From the NCBI RefSeq assembly GCF_029852145.1, contig NC_079970.1, positions 12,271,662 to 12,335,661 of the forward strand: 64,000 nt of DNA, in the 5' to 3' direction. Made by a program: the position numbers and the translations under genes. The notes beneath the pieces are model-generated. The model made no database searches. It was given only the letters and a program-made list of their open reading frames with translations, and was not told the DNA's origin. Position 1 is the first letter of the stretch; every line of letters starts with the position of its first letter. The stretch comes from Microplitis mediator. Lineage: Eukaryota; Arthropoda; Insecta; Hymenoptera; Braconidae. Below are positions 1 to 11,500 of the stretch, one piece after another.

Positions 1-849
1 AAAATAGGTGATTTTCATTAAAAAATATTATGTTAGTACAAAGTTATAAACATTTTTGTGGAGCACCAAAAAAATTTCCCCCTCTACGGTGTCATCTCTA
101 ACTCAAAAACGGATTATCAGAAACAAAGAAACCAAACGGCGTTGTAATCTGTACGCATGTGGTTATCGTTTCACATAGGGGATTTTAAAAATTTGGATTT
201 GAAACAAAATGGCGACATACTAAAAATTTTTTTGTTTTTTTTCTCATTTTTTTTTATTCAAACAGCCCTAAAAAATTAAAAAAATCAAAATTTTCAAAAT
301 CCCCTATGTGCAACGATAGCTACTGAATAGACGAATACGGGGGAATCGGTTCATATTTATGCAAATTACAGATGCCGCCAGTTCGAAAAAAGTAGTTTCG
401 AGAAAAATGCGTTTAAAGTTTTTAGTTGATGCAACAGTCAGGTGACGTGCTGTTACAAAAATGACCATAACTTGAAAAATATTTGGAATTTTCATTTAAA
501 ACTCTAGATACATATTTTTGAACATATACACTTTCATTTAAGAAAAAAAAAAAAAAAAATTTTTTTTTGAAATTTCACAGTGGCTATCCCCCTTAACTTC
601 ATGATCATGAAAATTTCGGAACTATAAGATCTATAGATACTTGAAATTTTTCATGAATATTTCAGATTGATGTCAACTTAAATTCCGTAAAAAAAAATCC
701 ATCACAGTGCGGAAGCATCAAATATACATACCCTACTATTCTTTGACTATATACTTTAAAAGCGACTACTATATAATTTTGTCCAAGCTTTTCTTCGAAA
801 TAAGAGCCCTAAACGCGAAATAAAGACACAGACCCGATCCTTTACTTTA
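1..849. repeat. AT-rich sequence with an inverted repeat
   Basis: No gene is seen. Arms at about 164-194 and 287-318 (around the core CACATAGGGGATTTT and its complement) form an imperfect hairpin about 155 bp across. This is typical of a small foldback or MITE remnant, but no terminal repeats or target duplication could be fixed. Confidence 0.4.
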
Positions 850-1274
850 CCCAGACAGCATTCAAGTCGGAATGACTGCTTTACGACGTCTTTTTGAAGG
901 CATCCTAGAAAGTCCTATAATGACTTCTTAATGGTGTCATTTTTACGAACTTTTGATTGAGAGTTCTTGAAGCCTCTATAAATAAGACGTCAGTTTCGTC
1001 ACGACTAAACGTATTCTTTTTAAATTTCTTTATGAAGTTAAAATTAGGAACTCCTTAAAGGCGTTATGGTAAATTCATACTGTTGTCTTATTTGCAAAGT
1101 TAGAAAAAAGAACTCTTTGAGAACTCTTTTTAAAGACGTCTTACTGAGTTTGCTAGGTGACTCATTCGACATGTTGAGAACTTCTTAGAAAATTCTTTAA
1201 GGTGTTGATGAGACTTCCAAATCATAAATAGGAATTCATTCAGAACTCATGAAGACGTCATTTCGCTATCTGGG
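850..1274. mobile_element. MITE with TA target duplication
   Basis: This 425-bp non-coding element begins CCCAGACAGC and ends GCTATCTGGG, which pair at 9 of 10 positions as terminal inverted repeats. TA lies directly outside both ends (848-849 and 1275-1276), the signature of a Tc1/mariner-type insertion. The inside repeats words such as GAACTCTT and GACGTC. No transposase is encoded, so it would depend on one supplied in trans. Confidence 0.6.
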
Positions 1275-2490
1275 TATAAACTAGTGAAGTGCAATTTCTT
1301 GATAACTTCCATTTGTTTACGGAAGAATCTTCAATAAAGTTCCCATTCACTGTACAATTGCAAGAAAGAGAGTACTTTCCATCCATTTGAGTGCGAATAG
1401 AGAAACAAATGAAAACGTGTCTTGCGAAGTTTTTATTTAGCATTTGAAGGAAAATCAACTTCCGAGGAAAAATGCATGATAAATAAACTTACATACATAA
1501 CGTACATAACCTTTTCCCGTTTGATTTTGAATCCCTACTTTAATTCATGATATACAAATTAAAAAAAGGATAGGTGCTGAATACGTGAGCTAGTACTACA
1601 TGTAAATGAGCCTATGGACTGTTCACAATAAAAAAGCAGATTAAACCTTATTGCAAACGATGAGAGTTGAATATAAATTTTATACCTGCTTTTAAAAGTT
1701 ATGAGAATATAAAATAAATATCATTTTTAATGATATTGCACATTCTTAATTATAATCGTCGTAAGAAGTGAAACTTTAATATGCCTATATATGACAATAT
1801 ATGCTCTAATTAAGCTATATCCGGGAAAAAAAGTTCTTATATGATCATATATAAGTCATATAAAAGTGACTCATATAAAATCATATAAAGTTTGATAATA
1901 CAATTGGTCCTATAAAAACTTATATGACTTTATAAAATCTTATATAATCATATGAAATCTTATATAATCATATAAAGTTATATATACCCGGTAAAAAATG
2001 ATTTTACCTTATCATATATACAAGAACTTATATATGATTAGATCTCAAAATTGGCTGGATCTGATGATATATAATTATATATAATCATGCATGAACAAAA
2101 AAAAACATCTATCGGTTAACTGCTAGTTGCCAAGGGGTCACCCATCCGACTAATGTTCTGCCTCAATGCTGCTCAACTTTGATGATAGCTTGATTGCTGT
2201 CTGCTTCTCTAGTCTGCTTTACTCTTACAAGTATTTAACAATCAATAGCAATACTTAAATCAAATGATTAAATTGATACATCCTACATCAATAATGCACC
2301 AAATATGATCAAATTTTATCACATTAGTGCTTTTATATAAGCTTATAAGTTTTTCTTTAAGATAACCTGCTTATAAGACCATAGAAATTTATATATAAGA
2401 ATCATATAACTATATAAACTTTTATATACTCATATATGATTTTATATAACCGTATTAAACTCTTTTGTAATCTTACAAATTTATTTATAA
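1275..2490. repeat. Low-complexity TATAA/TCATATAA-rich stretch
   Basis: 1275-1740 shows nothing recognisable. From about 1740 to 2460 the sequence is dominated by variants of TATATGATTATATAA, with two CCGGGAAAAA/CCCGGTAAAAA words near 1820 and 1985 facing the same way. It may be a decayed palindromic element. No gene is seen. Confidence 0.4.
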
Positions 2491-2499
2491 GAACTTTTT

Positions 2500-3350
2500 A
2501 ACTTCTCGCTAAGGAAATTGTAAATTTTCAAAAATTCGCGAAGTTATTGTTTTCTCCCCGATTTTTGAAAATCGAGTTTTCATCGGAAGTCAACGTTTTG
2601 AAGTCCTAGGAAGCTCTTTTGACTATTTTCAGAATGATGTATGAGTGTATGTGTGTGTGTGTGTGTGTATAAGCCTTTCATAACTGTTAAACTAATTAAC
2701 CGATTCAAACCGGTCTTGCGGCAATCGAATGAGGTTATTGGCCCATAATTTTCCTTAAAATTTCCGATCATTTGATCGAGTAGACCCGAAGATAATTGAG
2801 AATTACGAAAACGAAATTTTTTTTCCGTTTTTTTTTTTTGAATTCTCGAAAACCATTCAAACGATCGATTTCAAAATTTAGTCAGATTTAAAACTTGATA
2901 AGACGCGCCGATTGCCACCTTAATTAATTTAATCACTTAATTGGTTCGAGAAATATCGTCGGAGAAAGAAATGATGAAAAAAGATATTTCGCGAATATCT
3001 TTGAAACGACTGAATCAAACATTTTCAAAATCTAATCAGCTCGGAATCTCAGTAAAATTCGCTGACTACTACATTGAACTCAAAACTCCGCCAATTAGTT
3101 TAAAAGATATCGACGACAAAGCGTTGAAAAAGTAACATTTTATGTCATTTTCACCGGACAAATCATGATATAATTTACTATAATGTGTTTGAGTTCGACA
3201 AGCTCGTAAGAAACCATCGGCATCCAAGAGTATTTTAGAGCTCCAAGAGCTCGAAAATGTACTCACAACAATGTTTTCGAGCTCAAAGAGCTCGAAAACA
3301 GCGGGAAGTCTTAGGACTCGCATGCAGTTAACCGATATATAGATTTTATT
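2500..3350. repeat. Dispersed repeat R, copy 1, with internal (GT)n
   Basis: This is about 850 bp, alignable end to end with a second copy at about 43240-44050. It starts AACTTCTCGCT and has AGCGGGAAGTC near 3300; the other copy has the exact inverted pair AACTTCCCGCT / AGCGGGAAGTT. A (GT)n tract at 2647-2668 sits at the same internal position in both copies. No transposase is encoded. Confidence 0.6.
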
Positions 3351-3579
3351 ATCTTACAGTCATAAAAAAGAGATGTACATTTTTGATTTTATTTTAGTTT
3401 AAATTTTTTTTTTTTTATTAGAAACCAAAGATTGTTATTAATCTACTCATTAGAATTTAAATTTAACAATATTTTGAAAAACGTTTTAGTATTTACACAT
3501 CATATTTATTTATATTTAATAGTATTCCATTTCAGTATCAGATTTCTCGTCCCATTGCAAGCTAAATCTTTCTTCACGA

Positions 3580-3810
3580 TCCATATCATTATTCACATCA
3601 TTACAATCAGCATCATAATCAATTTCGAAATCATTACCATTATCTTGTTCGTGTTGATAGTTATCATCATCATTGGCATTATCATTAACATCAATATTAT
3701 TATCATCGTCATTATAATTATTAACATCATCATCATCATTATTATCAACATTGTCATCACCACCATCATCATTATCACTATCATCAATATCATCTTCATC
3801 GTCCGTGACT
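3580..3810. repeat. Imperfect ATC/ATT trinucleotide satellite
   Basis: Tracts of CAT/ATT triplets produce long Ile-rich or Met-rich open frames on both strands, which are artefacts of composition. The surrounding 3350-4290 shows no gene. Confidence 0.7.
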
Positions 3811-4294
3811 TAATTTTCGGGGGTCTTGTCACCGTCTTTGCCACTGACATCAGATTCAGACTCGTTTTCAGAAGCTTTATTTTGAAATAATAGAATGATT
3901 AGTATATGGAATATTGAGTGACACGAGATAAAACAATATGAATACAGGCAGGAATGAATCTGCCTGTGCCGAATGTGATAGGTGACATCACCTGTGCCAT
4001 TGTTCACGTATCGTCCTGTGTCACCCACTAAACCTCTTGTGACATCTTCTTGAAAGTTTTAGTTTCAATGTTAGTCTCGTGAGAACAGGTCAATTTTAGG
4101 TTAATGTAGTAGAAAAATGATACTTATGACTAATAGCTATCAGTTATTTTTACATTCAAAAACAATTAAGAAGGTTAAAATTCGTAACAAACAATTGAGG
4201 TGCTAATAACAGTAAAATGAATATGAGTTTAGCTTTAACTTGCTAAAATCGAAATTGCATTTTTGACGCTAATTTATTGAATTCATGAGTCAAA

Positions 4295-4899
4295 TATTAC
4301 GTTCCCGTAATATTTTATTGATTAAATTAAATTAATTATTTTTCATAAATTAATTTAATTCGATGTAACGGAAATCAGTTACGATAAGAGAGTCGCCGTG
4401 GCTCGCAGGCAGTCAAAACAGATGACGATGCATGAGACCCGGGCTACGACAGTTCTCTCATAGGGAACCTGAGATGCAGTGTCGACGTTTTCTTAACTCT
4501 GTTGACTTTATTATATTTTTATAATGACTAAATAGTCAGTCTTCGAGAGAGCTCATAAAGCTCGAACCTCTGTTCTCCATATAATTAATTAATTACAATT
4601 TATCGTAAATTAATTCAACCTTATTTTGAGGTGCCAATTGGCACCCCAATATTTTCACCTACACTATGACCTATCCATTCACCTGCTATTATAAATATAA
4701 AAATATGGAGTTGAAACCGACATCGGAAATACTTAAAATCACGAAAAACAATTAAAATTAATGATTAATAAAATAATCGATGACCAGGGCCCACCGGGGG
4801 TCTATAGACACTCTAACAAGGCCAAACCTGGATTAAATTTTATAATTGAAAATTATTTTTATTTTTAATTAATTTGAGGTAATTACCCAAAACGTAACA
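4295..4899 (+). repeat. 5' LTR
   Basis: It ends ...AACGTAACA. The start reads TATTACGTT where the 3' LTR has TGTTACGTT, so the canonical TG has mutated to TA in this copy. Confidence 0.85.
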
Positions 4900-4900
4900 G

Positions 4901-4920
4901 TGGTGCTGTGACTAGGATGG
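4901..4920 (+). other. Putative primer binding site
   Basis: TGGTGCTGTGACTAGGATGG follows the 5' LTR after one base. The leading TGG matches the complement of a tRNA CCA end. I could not assign the tRNA. Confidence 0.5.
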
Positions 4921-5421
4921 TCTTAGATAATTTATAATTATTCAAAATGAAAATTTTGTGACATAATTGACAATGTTATTGAGTTTACTTATTTGAATTT
5001 TATAATAGAAATTCATTAGTGAAATTAATTTACATTGGAACTTGTGAACTTGTAAAAAGAAAAAAATTAATCAGTGAATTAATTTTTAGTTACTTGAATT
5101 TTGTTATAAATAATTTTATTCATTAGAATATTAATATATGTGCTGTTTAAGATATGTGGTATGCAAGTGAATTTATTCATTTTAAATCAAATCCTGTAAA
5201 AATAAATTCTTACTAGTAACGAAGTTCAATTGAGTGAACATTGAAACATTAAAAGTATGCATACAGTGCTCATAAAAATAAATAAGTGATTTATATACTT
5301 TATAAATTTATTTTTGTTTAATGAATATCACGGTAATATTAGTGTACTGGACAAACACAAAGGTAAAATTTGAAAATGTTAATCCGTGATTGTTGTTGCC
5401 GCAACCACGGAAAATAATATT

Positions 5422-6405
5422 ATGCCGATCCAAGCCAGTATAGTCTTTGAGATCGGGCATACGTGTAGAAATGACCGCGTTGATTTCGTGAATTTAAGAA
5501 CAATTAAAAATACAGAACTACCTTACTGCTCAGTGGAGAGTAAAGTAGAAAATAATGATAGTCAATCATTGGGCTCAAAAATTGATTCACCATCGTGGGT
5601 CGTTTCAAAAGGGAACAATCCACAAAATGATAGTCAACATACGTTTTATAAACATTATTGTAATAATGTGAGCGATAAATTTGGTGGTTCTACGTTTTCA
5701 GGCTCAGACTTTATAAGAAATATATTTTACATTATGTTTTGTATGAAAGGTATATTTGACCTGTTAATGTCAATTGAAAACGGTTTACGATTTTGTCTTG
5801 TCATGAATATATATGAAAAGAGTATCTGTAAAGTAAGGTGGAAAAAACCTCCAGATAAATGTAAATTATCAGAAATTAAATTTGACAATACAAATATTAA
5901 ATATTTGAAAATAGGCGCTAACTCGGACCGCAAGGGATTAGACATTACTGATTTATTTTTGATCTTATTAAATAGAAAGAAATCAAAAGATTATTTAATG
6001 TTAATGTATTATATTAATTTTATTTTCATCGAAACGCTATTAAGTCTTTGTATCCGAGTTCATGAAACTGATTTAATACAGTGGTGTAATTGGGTTGATT
6101 GGGCGAATTTCAAACATCACCATCGGAGCCTGACGGAAGAACACCGTGGTGTGAAAAAAAGATTTTCGAAAGTAATCGGTAACGTTGCTTCTGGTTCTAC
6201 GCCTGATGTCAAGTCGCCTACAATCAATTTACTCACGTGTACAAATATCAAATTTATACACGTCGAGTTATTTATTTTTATTAATTCTGAAGACTTCCAC
6301 TGTTTAGCAGAAACAGTTGGAATGTTGATTCCATCTACGTACATCAACGCCTTGAAGGTCGTCGCCGAGTCAACCAGAAATCAAGATTTCAATCTCGAGA
6401 AATGA
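5422..6405 (+). CDS. Unrecognised 327-residue protein inside the LTR element
   Basis: This is the only long frame in the element. It is open from 5383; the first ATG is at 5422 and the frame stops at 6405. The product has no zinc knuckle, no D-S/T-G protease motif and no RT or integrase motif that I can see. The middle (roughly residues 90-220) alternates hydrophobic stretches with basic patches. A histidine cluster FKHHHRSLTEEHRG lies near residue 240, followed by KKRFSKVIGNVASGSTPD. It could be a divergent gag or a captured host sequence. It has stayed open although the LTRs have diverged, which may mean constraint or chance. Function is unknown. Confidence 0.5.
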   Translation: MPIQASIVFEIGHTCRNDRVDFVNLRTIKNTELPYCSVESKVENNDSQSLGSKIDSPSWVVSKGNNPQNDSQHTFYKHYCNNVSDKFGGSTFSGSDFIRNIFYIMFCMKGIFDLLMSIENGLRFCLVMNIYEKSICKVRWKKPPDKCKLSEIKFDNTNIKYLKIGANSDRKGLDITDLFLILLNRKKSKDYLMLMYYINFIFIETLLSLCIRVHETDLIQWCNWVDWANFKHHHRSLTEEHRGVKKRFSKVIGNVASGSTPDVKSPTINLLTCTNIKFIHVELFIFINSEDFHCLAETVGMLIPSTYINALKVVAESTRNQDFNLEK

Positions 6406-6858
6406 AGATTAGGAAATTAATCAGCCAATCCAATCAATTACAGTTATTATATTGACTACCAAATTAAGTCAGTTAAATAAAAGTACGTTAATTTTACTAT
6501 TTTGTTAAAATTAATTGAAATCTATATGTTCAATTAGAAATTAAACCGACTTATGTTGGGAGGTATAGACATTGTAACTTTAAATTTAGTAGATGACTTA
6601 TGTCATAAATATAAGTACTATATTAAATAACTTAAGATCTAAAATTATATACAAAACTAGCTCATCTCAGGTTTAGACTAAAATTGCAAGCTAATAACAA
6701 AAAAAAAAAAAAATGATAATCGAACTTTGGTTTATACAGAGTCATTTAAACATTTAACTTTAGTTTGTATCGATTCATACATACATTCAATTTTAGTTTA
6801 TATAGAGTCAATTACACATTTTATTTGGATTATATCGAGTCATTGAATTCCATTTTCA

Positions 6859-6890
6859 GTCGTAGCGTTATTCATATAAAACGCTGCGAC
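6859..6890 (+). promoter_or_regulatory. Perfect-length hairpin just before the polypurine tract
   Basis: GTCGTAGCGTT (6859-6869) pairs with AACGCTGCGAC (6880-6890) over 11 positions with one G-U, leaving a 10-base loop. It ends 17 bases before the 3' LTR. A role in packaging, RNA stability or plus-strand priming is possible but not shown. Confidence 0.5.
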
Positions 6891-6907
6891 TTGCTTATGT
6901 CGGGAGG

Positions 6908-7512
6908 TGTTACGTTCCCGTAATATTTTATTGATTAAATTAAAGTTATTATTTTTTATGAATTAATTTAATTCAATGTAACGGAAATCAGTTACGATAA
7001 GATATTCACCGTGGCTCGCGGGCAGTCAAAACAGATGACGATGCATGAGACCCGGGCCACGACAGTTCTCTCATAGGGAACCTGAGATGCAGTGTCAACG
7101 TTTTGTCAACTCTGTTGACTTTATTATATTTTTATAATGACTAAATAGTCAGTCTTCGAGAGAGCTCATAGAGCTCGAACCTCTGTTCTCCATATAATTA
7201 ATAAATTACAATTTATCGTAAATTAATTCAACCTTATTTTGAGGTGCCAATTGGCGGCCCAATATTTTCACCTACACTATGACCTATCCATTCACCTGCT
7301 ACTATAAATATAAAAATATGGAGTTGGAACCGACATCGGAAATACTTAAAATCACGAAAAACAATTAAAATTAATGATTAATAAAATAATCGACGACCAG
7401 GGCCCACCGGGGGTCTATAGACACTCTAACGAAGCCAAACCTAGATTAAATTTTATAATTAAAAATTATTTTTATTTTTAATTAATTTGGGGTGATTACC
7501 CAAAACGTAACA
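6908..7512 (+). repeat. 3' LTR
   Basis: It begins TGTTACGTT and ends AACGTAACA, a perfect 9-bp inverted repeat with TG...CA termini, and has the same length as the 5' LTR. Confidence 0.87.
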
Positions 7513-7516
7513 CAAA

Positions 7517-8690
7517 CATACGTCACAGCTTACGAAAGTATCAGCCTGAAATTAATTTGTTCGAGTCGGCTAAGCAAGCATTGTAGGGTAAAGTTTCGGA
7601 GTAGATGTTTCATGAAAGATTTTTTCTTACAGTTAAAAGAAAAGGCAATGATAAAAAATTCGAAAAAATTTTTTTTTATGTATATGTGCACAGATAGGGA
7701 GCACTACTTTCTCTTAGTTGGATGTATAAGCATTAATTATTCGAAGATGATAGTGTATTGTGCATAGATATCCGTTAACAAAAACATGAAAAAGTTCCTA
7801 GCATGGTTTTTTGATGACTCTAAGTTTTTAAGCGTACGTTAAATATATTATGCCACAGTAAACAAGTATCAAAAAAAGTTAACAAAAGAATTAGTAGCCT
7901 CGGTTTATTTATCAGAAGGTATTACCATACTGCAAAAATGTGGAAAACTGTTCAACGTAATTTAACATAAGCAGATGCGAATGAGCGACAAAACTTACAA
8001 TAGAAGATCGGGAAATTAGGGTACACTATGCTCAAAAAACTGACAAAAAGTGACAAGCAGATAGTTTACTATTTAAACCACCAGAAAATGAGTTTGACAC
8101 TTCTCTATTCCGATCACAAAACAGTACAAGTTCTGAGAAGAAAAAGTCGTGCACGTATCAACCGTATAGTACTCCGATACCACACAAAATTCAAGGAGTG
8201 ACTGGCACTGATACAGCGATGATCTACCATGCAGTGATCTTTATCGGAAGGAAAAAAATCAATACCGGATGAGACCGAATGCGATAGTTATAAACTTACT
8301 GCGGTAAAGGCATGCTGATCTCCTGAAAATAATAAATAATAAAATACATAAAGCTCTACATAAGTTGATATGGGACACAAATCAAGATAGTGTATTGCTT
8401 CGAATCGACCACACAATAAAGAACAGTACAACGTTTAGAAAGGAAGTCAAGTTAGCAGTAGTGGGAGATGGTTTAGTTCATACTTACATCCTCACATACA
8501 CCTTACTCAAGGCTGGCGCCCTAAGAGTACCCACATGTTATGGGCTTACGCACTCGTGCTCAAATGCTCCGAAAATATCCGGGTCGATGCGAGATGAACC
8601 GTGATTTAGAAGTTGTTGTTGTTCTCTTGTTTTGTTTTTTAGGATTAGTGGTTTTTGATGGGAGCAGCACCTATTGAAACTATCGAGAGC
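7517..8690. other. No recognised gene; possible coding remnant
   Basis: Nothing is identified. A short plus-strand open stretch around 8070-8310 has balanced codon use (...FDTSLFRSQNSTSSEKKK...) and could be a remnant of a coding exon or gag-like ORF. The assignment is weak. Confidence 0.2.
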
Positions 8691-9069
8691 TTAAAGGGAG
8701 TTCAGGGATGAGGCGAGAACCTGCCCAATTTGTGACCACTTCTCTATCCAACTATCTATGGTTCTGAGCACCTTTCACTGAGGGTCGAACTCGGGGTATT
8801 ATAGCAGTAAGTGCTGTACGGTATCCCTCCCTTCCTCGCACTCGGGGCATTTGTGATCTTCTTCGAGTCCGTGCAAAGAGCCTACCGTTAAAACACTCGT
8901 GACCGGTTAAAATTTGGGTAAACCAAAAAGTAAGGCTGATAAATTTGTCTCGAAGAAGCTCAGTACCGTCAGTAGAGATGTTGAATGTTGGTTGTCCAAA
9001 TGGTTCCTTTTCTGAAGAAGACAAGACTGTTTTCGTCATCCAGCTACACGGTTGTGGATCCAAAGGTAG
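8690..9069 (-). pseudogene. R1-like LINE, C-terminal fragment
   Basis: On the minus strand, conceptual translation gives TQILTGHECFNGRLF (8870-8925). In another frame it then gives EEDHKCPECEEGRD followed by TVQHLLL, a stop, and YPEFDPQ. This is the C-terminal 'LTGHG..F' segment and CxxC...H zinc knuckle that follow the RT domain in R1/Jockey-clade LINEs. At least one frameshift and one stop are visible. The fragment continues at 10434 on the other side of a solo LTR inserted at 9070, so the two pieces are one dead LINE copy. Confidence 0.75.
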
Positions 9070-10433
9070 TGTTATGTCCGCCGCTTAATTTTTAATTATT
9101 TATCCGGGATTTCTCCCTTTGGTAGCGATAGTAATTTTGGACAAGCGGGTTGGAGGGTGCGGACAACAATAAAGAATACGAGGAAGAAATTATCTTCCTA
9201 TAATTTATTATTTATAGTCGATCTTTTCGAGAATTAAGAACCCAAACGTCTTCGAAGAGACTGGTGCTCTTGTTTAAGCCAAAAATATTTTAAGTATGAT
9301 AAAATAATAGTTCTTTCACCTACCTTTCGATGTCAATTCTTCGAGTGCGGCAGCTATTATCCCTCCAGAACTAAACAGCTCACTCGGCCTTCCTGTAAGG
9401 TTGGTAGAATGGGTGCGGCTGGGTTGGTAGGATGATGTTTTATGTACTACTTTCAATGAAAATCGAACGGCTTGAGTGATGAACTTGATCTATTATTAAG
9501 TATTTTAAATTACAACGTTTTAACTAAACGTCACTTGTTCACTCTAGTTTTTCACAACTTTTATATAATTTGTATTATAAGATTATTCATCTTATCGGAT
9601 ATTTCAAACAGATTTTTATTTATAAATGCGTCCTATTTCACACCTAAAAGGGGTTTTTATGCGCAGAAACTCGGCACAAAGTGAGATCACAAATTCACGT
9701 GATTTGTGTCACAATTCACTCGAACCGGATAGATCTTCGAGATCTTTCAATTGCAATTAAGAACTATACTCTACACGATAGTTGACTATCGGCCGAGTAT
9801 CTAACTCAATTGGCAATTTAATTTATTAATAATGACCGTAAATGAGTAAATTAATATCCTACACGAATGTAATCAGCCGGATACCTAGATCGATTTACGG
9901 TTTAATTGATTTGATTTTTTGTAAATGAATAAATTAATATCCTACACGAAATTAGTCAGCCGGATACCTAGATTGATTTACAATTTATTTAAAGTGAATT
10001 TTGGAGAACCGTAACTGATAAAATAATATCCTACACGAAATTAATCAGCCGGATACCTAGATCAGCGACGATTACTTATTGCCACGTCGGAAGATTTCTG
10101 CAATAAGATAACGGGACGTCGGGATTATCCACGCCGTTTACGCGGACCAAGAAGCTTAAATAAAACTGAGGCCCTGAGCCATGGTGCTCAGGCTTTTTAT
10201 AAACTTTGCTTTGGCGATTAATGGGGAAATTCCAACTATCGTCATTGGTGGAAAGTGACGACAGTTTATTGTTTATTCGTTAAACTTATTGCAGTAGTCT
10301 TCCCACTATTCTTTGCCGCATAAAGCGGTGAAAAAGCTGACGCTGCGTTTTCGGGCGCTTTGCAAAGAGGAGCTCAGAAATAATTATTTTAAATAATTAT
10401 TAAAATAAAAAAAAAAAATATTTGGACATAACA
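9070..10433. mobile_element. Solo LTR, 1.36 kb, inserted in the LINE
   Basis: The segment starts TGTTATGTCC and ends GGACATAACA, a perfect 10-bp inverted pair with TG...CA ends. It sits exactly between two halves of a LINE reading on the minus strand. Flanks are GTAG and GCAG, a probable 4-bp target duplication with one change. Direct subrepeats of about 80-90 bp containing AGCCGGATACCTAGAT occur at 9820-10065. No interior or second LTR is present, so it is best read as a solo LTR left by recombination of a gypsy-type element. Confidence 0.7.
9820..10065. repeat. Tandem subrepeats in the solo LTR
   Basis: Three imperfect units each carry AATATCCTACACGAA, then AGCCGGATACCTAGAT, then an ACGG/ACAA-type spacer. 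Confidence 0.7.
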
Positions 10434-11500
10434 GCAGCTTGCCAGTGTGACATTTATAGTGAGTTTAACGTTCGTCAATTTCAAGTCGAATCGGCGCCGC
10501 CCCTGCTATTACACAGAGTCCCTTATATGATGCCGTCTTCTATTCGTAATCAGAGCTCGCTGCTACAGAACCCTAAATGCCTTCGAATCCTCTTTCACCC
10601 ACAGATCACCCGAGCCTGCTGCTGCATAAGTGATAACGGGGATAGAGTAACCTTTGTAGATAGTGGTTATTACCAGAAAGCGCAGTCCCCATTCAACTCA
10701 TACAAGGCAGAGTAAGCGCTTAAAATTTTTAGCTAATTTCACATAATTTGTCTCTACGTTTGTTGTGGGTTTGAGGTCCCGGTTGATCTATATCCCTAAG
10801 TAATTAATGGTTTTCCGGAATGCTGTCTTTGTGTTTCCTACCACGATTGACGGTGGCTTCATTTCGTACTTACGTACTCATTTTTGAGGAAGACCACTTC
10901 TTTGTTCTTCTTAGACAGCTGTAGTTTTGCGGAACGACACCATTTTAGTATCAAGTTTACAATCTGTCGAGCTGTATTCTCGATTTAGACACAAAAGGTG
11001 ACTTCTGTAATGATGAGGTCACCAACATAGGTTACAAATTTATTCCCGTGTTCTGTAAATTCTAATTTTTTCAATAAATCATCAAACATAATATTCCAGA
11101 AAAGCAGTCCAAGCATTAAATTCATTGGGCACCTCCATTTTGTCGTTCTGCTTTTTTTCAAATCCTTATGACACTGAAACCAATTTTTTTGCAAAGTAAT
11201 CTTGCCTTACCCTGTAAACGTTTTTTAGACGATAAATCTTCTTCGAAATCTCGAGGGCTCGTGGCCATGACACGTTGTCGAAACCATCGGGAATATCGGA
11301 GAGAAGTCCGACTGTCAGATTCTTTGTCGTTAAAGCTAGCAAGTGTTTTATTTCAACAATAGCATCCTCAGTCAACCTTTCGGTCGTGAAGCAAAACTGT
11401 TGACTTGAGATCTTGTCTAGTTTTTGAAAAACCTTCCAAATTAACATCTTTTCTACTAGTCCGAAAATTGCTTTGATATAATTACTCCCACTTCTTCAAC
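10434..11500 (-). pseudogene. R1-like LINE, reverse transcriptase and thumb fragment
   Basis: Minus-strand translations give, from high to low coordinate: a TERLTEDAIVEIKHLLAL segment (near 11370) followed by SDIPDGFDNVSWPRALEI, which is RT motif A; LLFWNIMFDDLLKKLEF; FVTYVGDLIITE, where the YADD catalytic box has become YVGD; ILKWCRSAKLQLSKKNKE; then CVIAGAAPIRLEIDER close to the solo LTR. These are R1-clade landmarks in the right order. Stops and frame changes separate them, so the copy is dead. The N-terminal ORF1 and endonuclease are not recognisable upstream of about 11500. Confidence 0.8.

Larger units (their letters stand above)
4291..7516 (+). mobile_element. LTR retrotransposon, non-autonomous, with flanking CAAA duplications
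   Basis: Two direct repeats of exactly 605 bp (4295-4899 and 6908-7512) flank a 2008-bp interior. CAAA lies immediately outside both ends (4291-4294 and 7513-7516), a 4-bp target duplication as made by gypsy-type integrases. The LTRs differ at roughly 5 percent of positions by eye, so the insertion is old. The interior has a primer-site-like segment after the 5' LTR, one unrecognised ORF, and a purine run GTCGGGAGG before the 3' LTR. No protease, reverse transcriptase or integrase is seen, so it probably relied on a relative. Confidence 0.85.

Noticed and set aside
3432..3890. Ile-rich 152-residue and Met-rich 85-residue proteins
   Set aside because: Produced by the ATC/ATT trinucleotide tract on both strands; no conserved features.
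3930..4030. tRNA-like or riboswitch-like structure around AGGTGACATCACCT
   Set aside because: Only one short dyad; no cloverleaf or conserved core.
8365..8604. 79-residue ORF
   Set aside because: No motif, poor start context and no support from neighbours.
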